Shown here one piece after another: positions 18,394 to 26,532 of a DNA stretch of 58,199 nucleotides; within the stretch, counting starts at the first letter, position 1, and each line of letters begins with the position of its first letter. This stretch comes from Nocardia alni (lineage in GTDB: Bacteria; Actinomycetota; Actinomycetes; Mycobacteriales; Mycobacteriaceae): NCBI RefSeq assembly GCF_019038435.1, contig NZ_JAGPOX010000052.1:1-58199 (forward strand), in the 5' to 3' direction. The position numbers and the translations under genes are program-made. The notes under the pieces are model-generated. The model made no database searches. It saw only the letters and a list, made by a program, of their open reading frames with translations, and had not been told where the DNA came from.

Positions 18394-19533
18394 TCAGTTC
18401 ATCGGCGTATCGGGCACTGACCGAACTGTTCGCGACCATATGCCGGTGTCCTCCAGCCGGACCGAACGGGCGAGCCGGTTCGGCGACGGTGCACTGAGCG
18501 CCCGCCGCACGGCCAGGGCGGCGGCCGGATCGCCGACGGCGATGCGGGCGCTGCCGTCGGGGTACGCCTTGGCCGCGATTCCCGCACGAGCCAGTGTCCG
18601 CGCCGTATCGGCGCCGGGCAGGTACAGGAAGTTCGCGTGACTCCTCGGAACGCGAATCCCGCTGCGGCGCAGTTCCGTTCGCAGACTCTCTCGTTCGGTG
18701 GTGATCCGCAGGATGCGTTCGCTCAGCTCGGCGCCCGCGGCATAGGACGCCGCGACGGCGGTGCTCGCGGTCTCGGGCGTGCCGAACGGCAGCTGCAACC
18801 GGCGCACCCGGCCGATCAGATCCCGGGCACCGAACGCATAGCCGATGCGCAGCCCGGCCAGCCCGTATGCCTTCGAGAAGGTGCGCAGCACAAGCAGATT
18901 CGGATATCGAGCAATCAGCTCCCGCGGATCCAGCGCGTCGCCGGCGCTCAGGAATTCCGCATACGCCTCGTCCAGGATCACCGGAATGTGCCGCGGCACG
19001 CCGAACAGGAACGCCTTGAGCTCACTGGCCCGCACCACCGTACCGGTCGGATTGTGCGGACGGCAGATCGCGACGAGCGCGGTCTGCTCCCCGATCGACC
19101 GGGCCATACCCCACAGATCCTGGCGTCCGGACGAATCCAGCGGCACCTGAACGGCTTCCAGGCCGGCCATCGCCGCCATGATCGGATAGCCGTCGAACGT
19201 GGGCGCGGCGAACACCATCTCGCGCCCCGCCCCGGACAGCGTCTGCATGATCTGCAGGATCACCCCGGTCGCCCCGGCGCCGACCACCACCCGGTCCGCG
19301 TCGACGCCGAGGTGCTCGCCGATCAGCCGGGGCAGGCGCTGCGGCAGGAATTCCGGATACCGATTCGCCTGCGTCAGCGTGTGATTCAGCGCATCCACAA
19401 CCGAAGGCAGTGGCGGAAAGGGATTCTCGCTCAGGGCCAGATCGAAGCGGACCGATTCCGGCGCATGCGCGAAGACCGCATCCCGTCGGGCCGATCGCTC
19501 GCCGCGCCGCGCCGAGACCGACCCGGCGTTCAT
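18394..19533 (-). CDS. PLP-dependent aminotransferase (HisC-like), last gene of a four-gene pathway operon
   Basis: A 379-residue fold-type I aminotransferase. Visible are LSENPFPP near the start, VVVGAGATGVI, the RPHNPTG motif (N161), DEAYAEF (D188, Y191), and the PLP lysine K221 in TFSKAYGLAGLRIGY. It groups by eye with histidinol-phosphate aminotransferases, but no his genes are near. Its start overlaps the stop of the KAS III-like gene as ATGA, so it more likely aminates a ketone or aldehyde made by the ThDP/KAS III pair. A short C-terminal tail (after about 350) looks unconserved. Confidence 0.87.
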   Translation of the reverse strand: MNAGSVSARRGERSARRDAVFAHAPESVRFDLALSENPFPPLPSVVDALNHTLTQANRYPEFLPQRLPRLIGEHLGVDADRVVVGAGATGVILQIMQTLSGAGREMVFAAPTFDGYPIMAAMAGLEAVQVPLDSSGRQDLWGMARSIGEQTALVAICRPHNPTGTVVRASELKAFLFGVPRHIPVILDEAYAEFLSAGDALDPRELIARYPNLLVLRTFSKAYGLAGLRIGYAFGARDLIGRVRRLQLPFGTPETASTAVAASYAAGAELSERILRITTERESLRTELRRSGIRVPRSHANFLYLPGADTARTLARAGIAAKAYPDGSARIAVGDPAAALAVRRALSAPSPNRLARSVRLEDTGIWSRTVRSVPDTPMN

Positions 19534-20591
19534 TGTGCCGCGCCCCAGCGCACCGCCGCGGCGCCGGCGAAATCACCGGCGTGCGCGAACGCCGCCAGCA
19601 TGACGACCGACCCGTTGCGCAGCCGCCCTGCCCGATTCTCGATATCGAGCGTGACGGGAATGCCCGCGGCGAAGAGGTTTCCGCACCGGTCGAAGGTGTC
19701 GGGATGACGTTCGGCGGGCAGTTCCAGCGCATCGTGCCAGTTGCGCAGGAACAGCCTGTTGGGCTGATTGGTGACGAAGGTGTCGATGTCACGACCCTTC
19801 ACCCCGATCCGGTCGCACACCTCCAGTGCCACCTCGGGCACCAGCCGGTTGCCGCGCGCGAACACCTTGGTGATCTTGGATTCGGTGAAGCCGACGCAGG
19901 GCTGGCCCTCGCCGGGCTCCCACCACTTGCGCTCGGAACCGGTGTTGAAGTCCATATCCCCGCCGAACTCCGGGTAGGTACGGCACTCCACGTCCAGGAT
20001 CGGGGCCTGGTCGCTCTTCACCAGAAGCCCGACACCGCAACCGTCTCCGGGCACGGGCGCCTGGGCGAGCTTGCGGATGTCCGGCGTGGTGAACACCGTG
20101 CCCGCGGAGTTCTGGATCGTGACGATCAGCGCGGACCGGGCGTCGGTCGTCTGCAGGATCATGCGCGCCAGGCTCATCATGTACACGAAGGCCGCGCATC
20201 CGCTGTTCTGGATGTCCAGCACCCAGCCCGGGCGCATATCCATGTGCCGGGCCACCTCCGAACCGACGCCGACGATCGGGTTGTGCGGCAGCTGGGTGTG
20301 CGTGATCAGCACGTCGACATCGGTGATCGCGTCCATCCCGTGCCGTTCCACGAGGGGTTCGACGGCCTTGGCGACCATGTCCATGGGCGTCTCGTCGCGG
20401 CCGACATGGTGACGCGCCTTGGGCGAGCGGAACATCACGTTCTTGGCCATGCGGTCCGAGCGCATATAGGGGGTGAAGTACTCCGTGCCGACCGGATCGC
20501 CGGGCAGATAGGAGGCGACGTCGATCAGGCTGACCGGCGGAAGTGACTGCGTTGGAGTGATGCCAGTGGTGCTCATGGGCCTGCCGCTCAT
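19530..20591 (-). CDS. KAS III-like (3-oxoacyl-ACP synthase III) protein with altered catalytic triad
   Basis: A 353-residue thiolase-fold protein of the FabH/KAS III superfamily. The nucleophile is C132 in DIQNSGCAAFVY and the terminal Asn is N305 in CGNLFAAGIPVTL. The position of the usual catalytic His (motif HQAN) reads NQPN, with N275 in place of His; codon 19767-19769 reads AAT on the coding strand. Loss of this His should impair decarboxylative condensation, while Cys-based acyl transfer or non-decarboxylative chemistry stays possible. The ATG at 20591 overlaps the preceding stop as ATGA, which fixes the start. It ends in GAAAVRWG, typical of the superfamily. Confidence 0.85.
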   Translation of the reverse strand: MSGRPMSTTGITPTQSLPPVSLIDVASYLPGDPVGTEYFTPYMRSDRMAKNVMFRSPKARHHVGRDETPMDMVAKAVEPLVERHGMDAITDVDVLITHTQLPHNPIVGVGSEVARHMDMRPGWVLDIQNSGCAAFVYMMSLARMILQTTDARSALIVTIQNSAGTVFTTPDIRKLAQAPVPGDGCGVGLLVKSDQAPILDVECRTYPEFGGDMDFNTGSERKWWEPGEGQPCVGFTESKITKVFARGNRLVPEVALEVCDRIGVKGRDIDTFVTNQPNRLFLRNWHDALELPAERHPDTFDRCGNLFAAGIPVTLDIENRAGRLRNGSVVMLAAFAHAGDFAGAAAVRWGAAQ

Positions 20592-21247
20592 TTCATCCAG
20601 TCGGGTGTGATCGGCAGGCCGTGCGCGGCACGGTACTCGCAGATCGCCTTGAGGTTGTCCATCTCGAGTTGATGTCCGGCGGAGAACATGTCCCAGAAAT
20701 CACCGACCCACACCGGTCGTTTCGGCGGGGCCGCCTCGGGGAACGGATTCTCGTCGTAGAACGGATGATGGCAATTCACCCACAGCACAACCGAACCCGG
20801 CTTGTCGAACACCGCCTGCGCGTCCACCACCCGCATCAGATAGATCATCCACAGGTGCTTGCCCTGGTCCCACGCGCAGTGATAGTCGACGGTCATCGCG
20901 TCGGCGTGCGCGACGGTGCGGGTGTAGATCTTCGTCTCCGGGCCCAGCCGGTCGTAGGCCAGCCACAGTCCGGGCTCGTCGGTCTCGACGAAACCGCGCA
21001 GGCTGTAGGTCCATTCCTCCAGGCATCGGGTATCGGAGAGGTATTCGAACACCTCGCGCGGCGGCGCGTCGATATATGCCTGCACCGGGCAGAACTGGCC
21101 GAATACCTGATCGTGCGGATAGACCGACCGGAGCATGTCCATGATGATCGGCGTGGTGGCCTCACGGTCGGAATTCTCGATGCGCAATATCGCCGGGATT
21201 TCCTCGGGTGGGATATCGCTGAGTGCGGGCAAGGCGCTGGTTGTCAC
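20588..21247 (-). CDS. SRPBCC-family (START-fold) protein in the pathway operon
   Basis: A 219-residue soluble protein. PVQAYIDAPPREVFEYLSDTRCLEEWTYSLRGF and later VDYHCAWDQGKHLWMIYLMRVV match the polyketide cyclase/aromatase-like SRPBCC fold, a hydrophobic-cavity beta sheet over a long helix. The N-terminal ~45 residues and the C-terminal ~40 (after NCHHPFYDENPFPE) are extra. The many His and Asp residues around NCHHPFYDE could bind metal, but this is a guess. Its position between the ThDP enzyme (12-bp gap) and the KAS III-like gene (ATGA overlap) implies it binds or cyclises the pathway intermediate. Confidence 0.75.
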   Translation of the reverse strand: MTTSALPALSDIPPEEIPAILRIENSDREATTPIIMDMLRSVYPHDQVFGQFCPVQAYIDAPPREVFEYLSDTRCLEEWTYSLRGFVETDEPGLWLAYDRLGPETKIYTRTVAHADAMTVDYHCAWDQGKHLWMIYLMRVVDAQAVFDKPGSVVLWVNCHHPFYDENPFPEAAPPKRPVWVGDFWDMFSAGHQLEMDNLKAICEYRAAHGLPITPDWMK

Positions 21248-21259
21248 GGGTGCCTCCTC

Positions 21260-22891
21260 TTATGCGGACAGGAACGGGCTGAACGGCGGTATCTCGTCGG
21301 GGTCGCATTCGACCGAAATGAATGACGGCCCGGGTGTTTTCATGCAGAACCGCAGAGCGGTGGCCAACTCGTCGATGCTCTCCGGTGAATAGGCGGGCAG
21401 CTCCGGAAACATCCCGGCCACTCCGGCGCCGATGCGCGCCGGTTGAAACCTGTTGAAACTGTATCGATCTCCGTAATACACATGCTCACGGGTGACACAC
21501 ATGCCGTGCGCGTTGTTGTTGAATATCACGAACGTCACCGGCAATCGATGCTCGATGGCGGTATGCACCTCCATGCCGTGCATGAAGAAGGCGCCGTCCC
21601 CGGCGACGACGAAGGTACGGCGGTCGCGGGCGAAGGCCGAGCCGATGCCCGCGCCGAACGCGTACCCCATCCCGCCCATCCCGAGCGCGACGACGAACCG
21701 GCTCTCGCGCGGCAGTCGCAAGTGGTGCACCACCGCCGCCCCGGTATTGCCCGCGTCGGCGAAGACGTCGGCGCCGGGCTCTATAGCGATGTTGAGGGTT
21801 TCGACGATATCCCGGTAGCGCAGGCCGGGACCGTCGGATTTCGGGACCGGCAGCGGCGTCAACTCCGCACGCCGGGACGAGGCCGGGGCCGACGGGACGA
21901 CATCCCCCGCCAATTCCGCGAGATCCGTTGCGAGATAGGAACTGTCGGCATGAATCGTCTTCGGATACGGAGCCTGCGCCCCGATGCTGACCACCGTCGT
22001 CTGCGCGAGCGCCTGGTCCAGCCCGGCGCGGGCCGTCACCGGCAGACGCGTCCCGACCAGCAGGCACAGCGCACTGCGCCGGACCGCGTCGACGAGTTCG
22101 GGGTGGCCCATACTTCCGGCCACCCCGCAGTATCCCGGCTCGTCGCGGGGAAAGACGTCCACGGCGTCGGGAGCCACACCCACCGCGGCGTCCAGGGCCG
22201 CGGCCAGCCGCAGCAATTCGGGGCGGGCGTCGTCGCGGGCCACCTGATCGCCGGCGATGACGGTGATCTTGCCGGTGGCACGCGCGGTCTTCAGCGCCGC
22301 GGCGACGCGTTCCATCCCGGCCTCGTCACGGACCTGCCCGGTCAACGGCGGTTCGAATGCCGCCTGCCCGAGCGAGGCCTGCTGAATATCCTTGGGCAGC
22401 AACAGCACCGCCGGTCCACCCTGCCGCGCGGCGGCGATCGCCCGGGTCAGCTGCCAGGGCACCTCGTCGGCCGCGGTCACCCGCCCGCAGTAATGCGAGA
22501 TCTGTCCGAAAAGCTTTGCGGCATCGAATGTTCCGGCTAATCCGCTGGTATCCTGAAATGCCCCCGCGCCCTGCTGCGCGGTCGGCGGCTGCCCGACGAG
22601 CGCCAGCACGGGCACCCGCGAGGCGAACGATTCCGCCAGTCCGGCAACGAGATTCATCGCACCGCCGCCGGATGTGGCCATCACGACCCCCAGCCCGCCG
22701 GTGACCCGGGCGTAGCCGTCGGCCATGGTGGCGGCGGAGAATTCATGTTTGGCCACCACCCCGGTGAGCTGGGGAAACTCGGCGATCGCGTCGTAGAGAT
22801 CCTCGATATTGGCCCCGTCGACCCCGAAGACGTGGTGCACACCGAGGGTTTCGATGGCCCGCACCAGGTAGTCCACCACTCTCGCGGACAT
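21260..22891 (-). CDS. ThDP-dependent enzyme (acetolactate synthase/decarboxylase-like), first gene of the operon
   Basis: A 543-residue enzyme with the three-domain ThDP layout. The PYR domain has the catalytic Glu (E50 in VVAKHEFSAATMADGYAR), the middle domain spans about 190-330, and the PP domain has the ThDP/Mg motif GDGAFF (431-433) to NNN (458-460). Such enzymes decarboxylate a 2-oxo acid and either protonate or carboligate the resulting carbanion. Which of the two it does cannot be read by eye. ATG at 22891 is chosen for the strong GGAAGGAG just upstream rather than the ATG at 22915. It heads the four-gene operon and diverges from the EXLDI gene. Confidence 0.88.
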   Translation of the reverse strand: MSARVVDYLVRAIETLGVHHVFGVDGANIEDLYDAIAEFPQLTGVVAKHEFSAATMADGYARVTGGLGVVMATSGGGAMNLVAGLAESFASRVPVLALVGQPPTAQQGAGAFQDTSGLAGTFDAAKLFGQISHYCGRVTAADEVPWQLTRAIAAARQGGPAVLLLPKDIQQASLGQAAFEPPLTGQVRDEAGMERVAAALKTARATGKITVIAGDQVARDDARPELLRLAAALDAAVGVAPDAVDVFPRDEPGYCGVAGSMGHPELVDAVRRSALCLLVGTRLPVTARAGLDQALAQTTVVSIGAQAPYPKTIHADSSYLATDLAELAGDVVPSAPASSRRAELTPLPVPKSDGPGLRYRDIVETLNIAIEPGADVFADAGNTGAAVVHHLRLPRESRFVVALGMGGMGYAFGAGIGSAFARDRRTFVVAGDGAFFMHGMEVHTAIEHRLPVTFVIFNNNAHGMCVTREHVYYGDRYSFNRFQPARIGAGVAGMFPELPAYSPESIDELATALRFCMKTPGPSFISVECDPDEIPPFSPFLSA

Positions 22892-23016
22892 CGGCGCTCC
22901 TTCCTGCGAGGACATCGGCGCGGCGACAACCGCACCTGATCCGAAATACGAGGAACTCGTTCCGAAGGTTCAGTTGTTTCCTGATGGAAGGTTCCGCGAG
23001 AGCCCTTGTGTGTATG

Positions 23017-23032
23017 TATACGTCTACGTATA
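23017..23032. promoter_or_regulatory. perfect 7-bp inverted repeat, probable operator of the EXLDI gene
   Basis: TATACGT, a CT spacer and ACGTATA form a perfect palindrome ending 8 bp before the ATG at 23041. It sits where the -10 region or transcript start would be, and stands out in a G+C-rich genome. A second, weaker inverted repeat (GGAAC-TC-GTTCC) lies at 22952-22963 nearer the divergent ThDP gene. The EXLDI protein itself, with a ribbon-helix-helix-like N-terminus, is the natural candidate to bind here. Confidence 0.65.
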
Positions 23033-23040
23033 GTTGTGAC

Positions 23041-23556
23041 ATGCCCAACAAGACCGTGTACGTCTCCGATGACGACCTTCCCCTGTTCCAGCGCGCTCAG
23101 GAGCTGGTCGGCGGCAACCTGTCGGGCGCGATCGTGACGGCCCTGCGTCGGTTCATCGAGCTCGAGGAGGGCCGCCAGGCGGGTTTCGACGAGATCGTGC
23201 TGGCCGTCGGCCACAACGGCGCCCGGCAGGTCCGCTTCTCCGGCACGCTGCTGACCGACTGGCACGACACCGGCGACAAGGCATTTCGGCGGGTCCGCGT
23301 CTACCGCAGCCGCAAGGACAAGTACGTCGTGCACTCCCAGCGCTCGAAGTGGTCCGAGTATCCGACCGAGACCAACTGGATCAAGGATTTCGGCAACTGG
23401 CGTCGCATGCTCGGGGTCACCGAGCCGGACTGGGGCGATTTCACCATGGATATCTACGACTCGATCAGTGATCTGAAAGGCAAGGTTCCCGACCACATCT
23501 ATGAGCGGGTCGCCGGCATCGCCGACCGACCGCACATCGAGGATCTCGACATCTGA
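23041..23556 (+). CDS. EXLDI family protein, probable ribbon-helix-helix regulator
   Basis: A 171-residue protein ending in EDLDI, the signature that names the EXLDI family. The first ~45 residues (KTVYVSDDDLPLFQRAQEL, then GNLSGAIVTALRRFIELEE) fit a beta strand followed by two helices, as in ribbon-helix-helix DNA-binding proteins. The remainder is a beta-rich domain of unknown function with many aromatic and basic residues. ATG at 23041 is chosen because the RHH strand starts two residues later and the operator palindrome lies just upstream. Family members commonly sit beside drug-type ABC exporters, as here. A repressor role is inferred. Confidence 0.8.
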   Translation: MPNKTVYVSDDDLPLFQRAQELVGGNLSGAIVTALRRFIELEEGRQAGFDEIVLAVGHNGARQVRFSGTLLTDWHDTGDKAFRRVRVYRSRKDKYVVHSQRSKWSEYPTETNWIKDFGNWRRMLGVTEPDWGDFTMDIYDSISDLKGKVPDHIYERVAGIADRPHIEDLDI

Positions 23557-23562
23557 CGCGCG

Positions 23563-23596
23563 GCGGGTCCGGCCTGGACCGCCATGCCGGACCCGC
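23563..23596 (+). terminator. 11-bp perfect hairpin between EXLDI and the ABC exporter
   Basis: GCGGGTCCGGC (23563-23573) and GCCGGACCCGC (23586-23596) pair perfectly over 11 bp with a 12-nt loop, starting 6 bp after the EXLDI stop. A stem this long should terminate or protect the upstream transcript. It would uncouple the exporter genes from the EXLDI promoter unless read-through occurs. The A+T-rich stretch at 23676-23697 before the exporter could hold its own promoter. Confidence 0.7.
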
Positions 23597-23700
23597 GCAA
23601 CCGACTACACAGGCCGACCGATCACCTTGACCGCATTCCACAGCGGTCACGGATCGGTCGAATCATGCATTCATCCCTATTTATTGATTAGAGGATCACC

Positions 23701-24654
23701 ATGACCGACGACCCCGGCACACCGGCCATCCAGGCCCGCGGCCTGCGCAAATCCTATGGCGAGCAGGTCGTGCTCGACGGGATAGACATCACCGTGCCGC
23801 AGGGCACGATCTTCTCCCTGCTCGGCCCGAACGGCGCGGGCAAGACCACCACCGTGCAGATCCTGACCACGCTGCTGCGCGCCGACGACGGCGACATCCG
23901 GGTGGGCGGCCACGACGTGGTCGCCGACGCCGACGCGGTACGCCGGGAGATCGGCGTCACCGGGCAGTTCTCCGCGGTGGACGAGCTGATGACCGGCCGG
24001 GAGAACCTGCTGCTCATGGGAGATCTGCACCATCTGCCGCGCGGGGAGAGCCGCCGCATCGCCGAGGAGTTGCTGACCAGGTTCGATCTGCTCGACTCGG
24101 CCGACAAGGCCGCGAAGGCCTACTCGGGCGGCATGAGCCGCAGGCTCGATCTGGCCATGACCCTGGTCGGCGCGCCCCGCATCATTTTCCTGGACGAGCC
24201 GACCACCGGCCTGGATCCGCGCAGCCGCCGCACCATGTGGGGCATCATCCGCGAGCTGGTCGCGGGCGGCGTGACGGTCCTGCTCACCACCCAGTACCTG
24301 GAGGAGGCCGATGAACTCGCCGACCGGATCGCGGTACTGGACCACGGCCGCATCGTCGCCCAAGGCACCCCGGAAGAGCTCAAACGCCTGGTACCCGGCG
24401 GACATATCCGGCTGACCTTCGCCGACCACACCGCCCTCGACGCCGCCGCGCTGGCGGTCGGCGGGGCGGCGAACGCCGAGGATCTGACCCTCGCGGTGCC
24501 CAGCGACGGCGGCGTGCGCTCGCTGCGCAGCGTCCTGGACCGACTCGACACCGCCGGCATCGAACCGGAGGGCCTGGCGGTGCACACCCCCGACCTCGAC
24601 GACGTCTTCCTCACCCTCACCGGAGCACCGACCACCGAAAAGGAAAACGTGTAA
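23701..24654 (+). CDS. DrrA-type ABC exporter ATP-binding protein
   Basis: A 317-residue ATPase of the daunorubicin-resistance (DrrA) family. Walker A is GPNGAGKTT, the Q-loop follows GVTGQFSAVDELMTGRENL (typical of DrrA), the signature is YSGGMSRR, Walker B is IIFLDEPTTGLDPRSR, and the switch region is TTQYLEEAD. The C-terminal ~80 residues form the family's regulatory domain, ending DLDDVFLTLTG. TAGAGG precedes the ATG. The stop overlaps the permease start (TAATG), so the two proteins are made together and should export a hydrophobic compound or lipid. The substrate is unknown. Confidence 0.92.
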   Translation: MTDDPGTPAIQARGLRKSYGEQVVLDGIDITVPQGTIFSLLGPNGAGKTTTVQILTTLLRADDGDIRVGGHDVVADADAVRREIGVTGQFSAVDELMTGRENLLLMGDLHHLPRGESRRIAEELLTRFDLLDSADKAAKAYSGGMSRRLDLAMTLVGAPRIIFLDEPTTGLDPRSRRTMWGIIRELVAGGVTVLLTTQYLEEADELADRIAVLDHGRIVAQGTPEELKRLVPGGHIRLTFADHTALDAAALAVGGAANAEDLTLAVPSDGGVRSLRSVLDRLDTAGIEPEGLAVHTPDLDDVFLTLTGAPTTEKENV

Positions 24655-25463
24655 TGAGCACCGCCACTGTGTTCACCCACCCCGCCGGCTCACCCTCCCC
24701 CTTTCACGCTCTGGCCGACACGGCCACCATGTTTCGCCGGAATATGGTGCACGCCAGGCGATATCCCGGCCTGTCCGCGATGTTGATCATCATGCCGGTC
24801 ACGCTGCTGCTGATGTTCGACTTCTTCTTCGGTGGTGCGTTCGGCAAGGCCCTGGGCGGGGAGAAGTACATCAATTACGTTGCGCCAGGCATGATTCTGA
24901 TGGTTCCGGCACTGCTGGTGACCTCGGTGTCGATGATGGTGGCCACGGATATGACCAAGGGCATCATCAACCGCTTCCGCACCATGTCGTTCTCGCATTC
25001 GGCGATCCTCACCGGCGAGGTGCTCGGCACCATGCTCCAGGGCCTGCTCGGGGTCGCGCTCATGGTCGCGGTCTCGCTGGCGCTGGGCTTCCGGCCGCAC
25101 GCGAACGCGCTGGAATGGCTGGCCGCCATCGGACTGATCGCGCTGGCGATCTTCGCACTGAACTGGCTCGGCGCGGGCTTCGGCATGGCGGCCTCCAGCC
25201 CGGAGAACGCCAGCAACACCCCCATGCCCGTGATGTACCTGCCGATGCTGGGCAGCGGCCTCATCCCGACCAGCACCATGCCGGTGGGCGTGCGGCAGTT
25301 CGCCGAATATCAGCCCTTCACCCCGCTCACCGAGACCGTGCGCGGCCTGCTGATGGGTACGCCGATCGGCGACAACGGGATCCTCGCGATCGGCTGGTGC
25401 GTGGTGATCGGACTGATCGGCTACGTGTGGGCCAAGGTTCAGTTCCGCCGCAAGGCCGGCTGA
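24654..25463 (+). CDS. DrrB-type ABC exporter permease
   Basis: A 269-residue ABC-2 family membrane protein with six predicted helices, the usual DrrB length. The N-terminus has the cytosolic MFRRNMVHARRYPG segment before the first helix. YINYVAPGMILMVPALLVTSVS, DMTKGIINRFRTMSFSHSAILTGE and PFTPLTETVRGLLMG are typical ABC-2 features. It pairs with the upstream ATPase by a 1-base start/stop overlap. With no drug gene next door, it could serve self-resistance for the product of the divergent operon, which is an inference from position only. Confidence 0.92.
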   Translation: MSTATVFTHPAGSPSPFHALADTATMFRRNMVHARRYPGLSAMLIIMPVTLLLMFDFFFGGAFGKALGGEKYINYVAPGMILMVPALLVTSVSMMVATDMTKGIINRFRTMSFSHSAILTGEVLGTMLQGLLGVALMVAVSLALGFRPHANALEWLAAIGLIALAIFALNWLGAGFGMAASSPENASNTPMPVMYLPMLGSGLIPTSTMPVGVRQFAEYQPFTPLTETVRGLLMGTPIGDNGILAIGWCVVIGLIGYVWAKVQFRRKAG

Positions 25464-25475
25464 GCCTTCGCCTCT

Positions 25476-25500
25476 CCCCCGGCCGCCGCGCCGGGGGTTT
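25476..25500. terminator. strong intrinsic terminator between drrB-like gene and convergent LysR gene
   Basis: CCCCCGGC (25476-25483) and GCCGGGGG (25490-25497) form a perfect 8-bp stem with a 6-nt loop, followed by TTT. It lies 12 bp after the permease stop and 17 bp from the end of the convergent LysR gene, so it can serve both directions. Confidence 0.75.
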
Positions 25501-25516
25501 CGGCGTGCGCGGACAC

Positions 25517-26443
25517 TCACGGGGACGCGGCTGCCTGAACACGCGATTTGTTCGCCACCAACGTCAGGAAATCACCCGTCGCACCGCGCCACCGGGTACC
25601 CCGCCGCCACACCGCGCGCAGTGTGCGCGTCATATCCACGTCGACCAGCGGCACCTCGACGAGCCTGCCGTCGTGCAGTTCCTGATTCACCACCAGTTCC
25701 GGCAGCGCCGCGGCGAACTCCCCCGCGGCGACGGCCACCTTGACCGCCGAATTCGTCATCAGCTCCATGGCCGGTTCGGCCATCGGTTCGCCGAGCGCGC
25801 GTTCCAGGGTTTCCCGTGCGCCCGAACCACTTTCCCGGGTGACCAGCCGCATCCGCGCCAGTTCGCGGCCGGTGAGCGGGCGGCGGCGCCGGGCCAGCGG
25901 ATGTTCCGGCGCGACCACCAGGACCAGCCGGTCCCGGCCGATCCTGCGGCTGTGCAGATCGGTGGGGACCTCGGGGGATTCCACGAAGCCCAGATCGATT
26001 TCGCGGGCCCGCAGGGCGGCGACGACCTCGTGGGAGTTGGCCACACGCAACTGGACGTGCGGATGCTCGCCACGCAGCCGGAATTCCGCGATCCACCGGG
26101 GCATCAGGTACTCGCCCACGGTGAAGCTGGCGCCTACCCGGACCGTGGCCTGGGCCTGCGAGGTCAGCGCCAGCGCCCCGGTGACCAGCGCGTCGGCGGC
26201 GTCGAGGACCGAGCGGCACCATTCGACGATCATCCGGCCGTGGTCGGTCAGTTCCGCGCCCCGGCTGCGCCGGTCCAGCAGTTCCAGGCGCAGGCGCGCC
26301 TCCAGCGTCTTGATCCGCTTACTGGCCGCGGGCTGGCTGATCCGCTGAGCGCGGGCCGCCGCCGAAATACTGCCCAGATCAGCGACATCCACCAGCAGAC
26401 GCAGGGCGTCCAGATCCAGATCCAGGCGGTGCGTCTCAGCCAC
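25517..26443 (-). CDS. LysR-family transcriptional regulator (YeiE/CysB-like context)
   Basis: A 308-residue LysR regulator. The N-terminal winged helix is LDALRLLVDVADLGSISAAARAQRISQPAASKRIKTLEARL (shown in part), and the effector domain runs from about 90 (TVRVGASFTVGEYLMPRWIAEF). The GTG at 26443 is preferred because family proteins begin ~8 residues before the helix-turn-helix; an ATG at 26509 would place its start inside the operator region. It is divergent from a YeiH-family exporter gene, the pairing seen for yeiE-yeiH in enterobacteria, where the regulator responds to sulfite. Confidence 0.9.
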   Translation of the reverse strand: MAETHRLDLDLDALRLLVDVADLGSISAAARAQRISQPAASKRIKTLEARLRLELLDRRSRGAELTDHGRMIVEWCRSVLDAADALVTGALALTSQAQATVRVGASFTVGEYLMPRWIAEFRLRGEHPHVQLRVANSHEVVAALRAREIDLGFVESPEVPTDLHSRRIGRDRLVLVVAPEHPLARRRRPLTGRELARMRLVTRESGSGARETLERALGEPMAEPAMELMTNSAVKVAVAAGEFAAALPELVVNQELHDGRLVEVPLVDVDMTRTLRAVWRRGTRWRGATGDFLTLVANKSRVQAAASP

Positions 26444-26460
26444 AACCAAACCAACTGCCC

Positions 26461-26475
26461 ATAACCAAACATTAT
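26461..26475. promoter_or_regulatory. LysR-type T-N11-A box between the LysR gene and yeiH
   Basis: ATAA-N7-TTAT forms a short dyad matching the T-N11-A rule of LysR operators (T at 26462, A at 26474). The octamer AACCAAAC occurs twice, at 26444-26451 and 26463-26470, 19 bp apart, near two helical turns. The site lies upstream of both divergent starts, as expected for an autoregulating LysR activator. Confidence 0.6.
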
Positions 26476-26532
26476 AGATACCCTCGACAATGGTGCCTAC
26501 CAGCCGCATTGCCCTGAGCGCAGGGTGGTCTC

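Noticed and set aside
18394..19533. True hisC of histidine biosynthesis
   Set aside because: No other his genes are near and the gene is translationally coupled to a KAS III-like gene, so only a HisC-like aminotransferase call is made.
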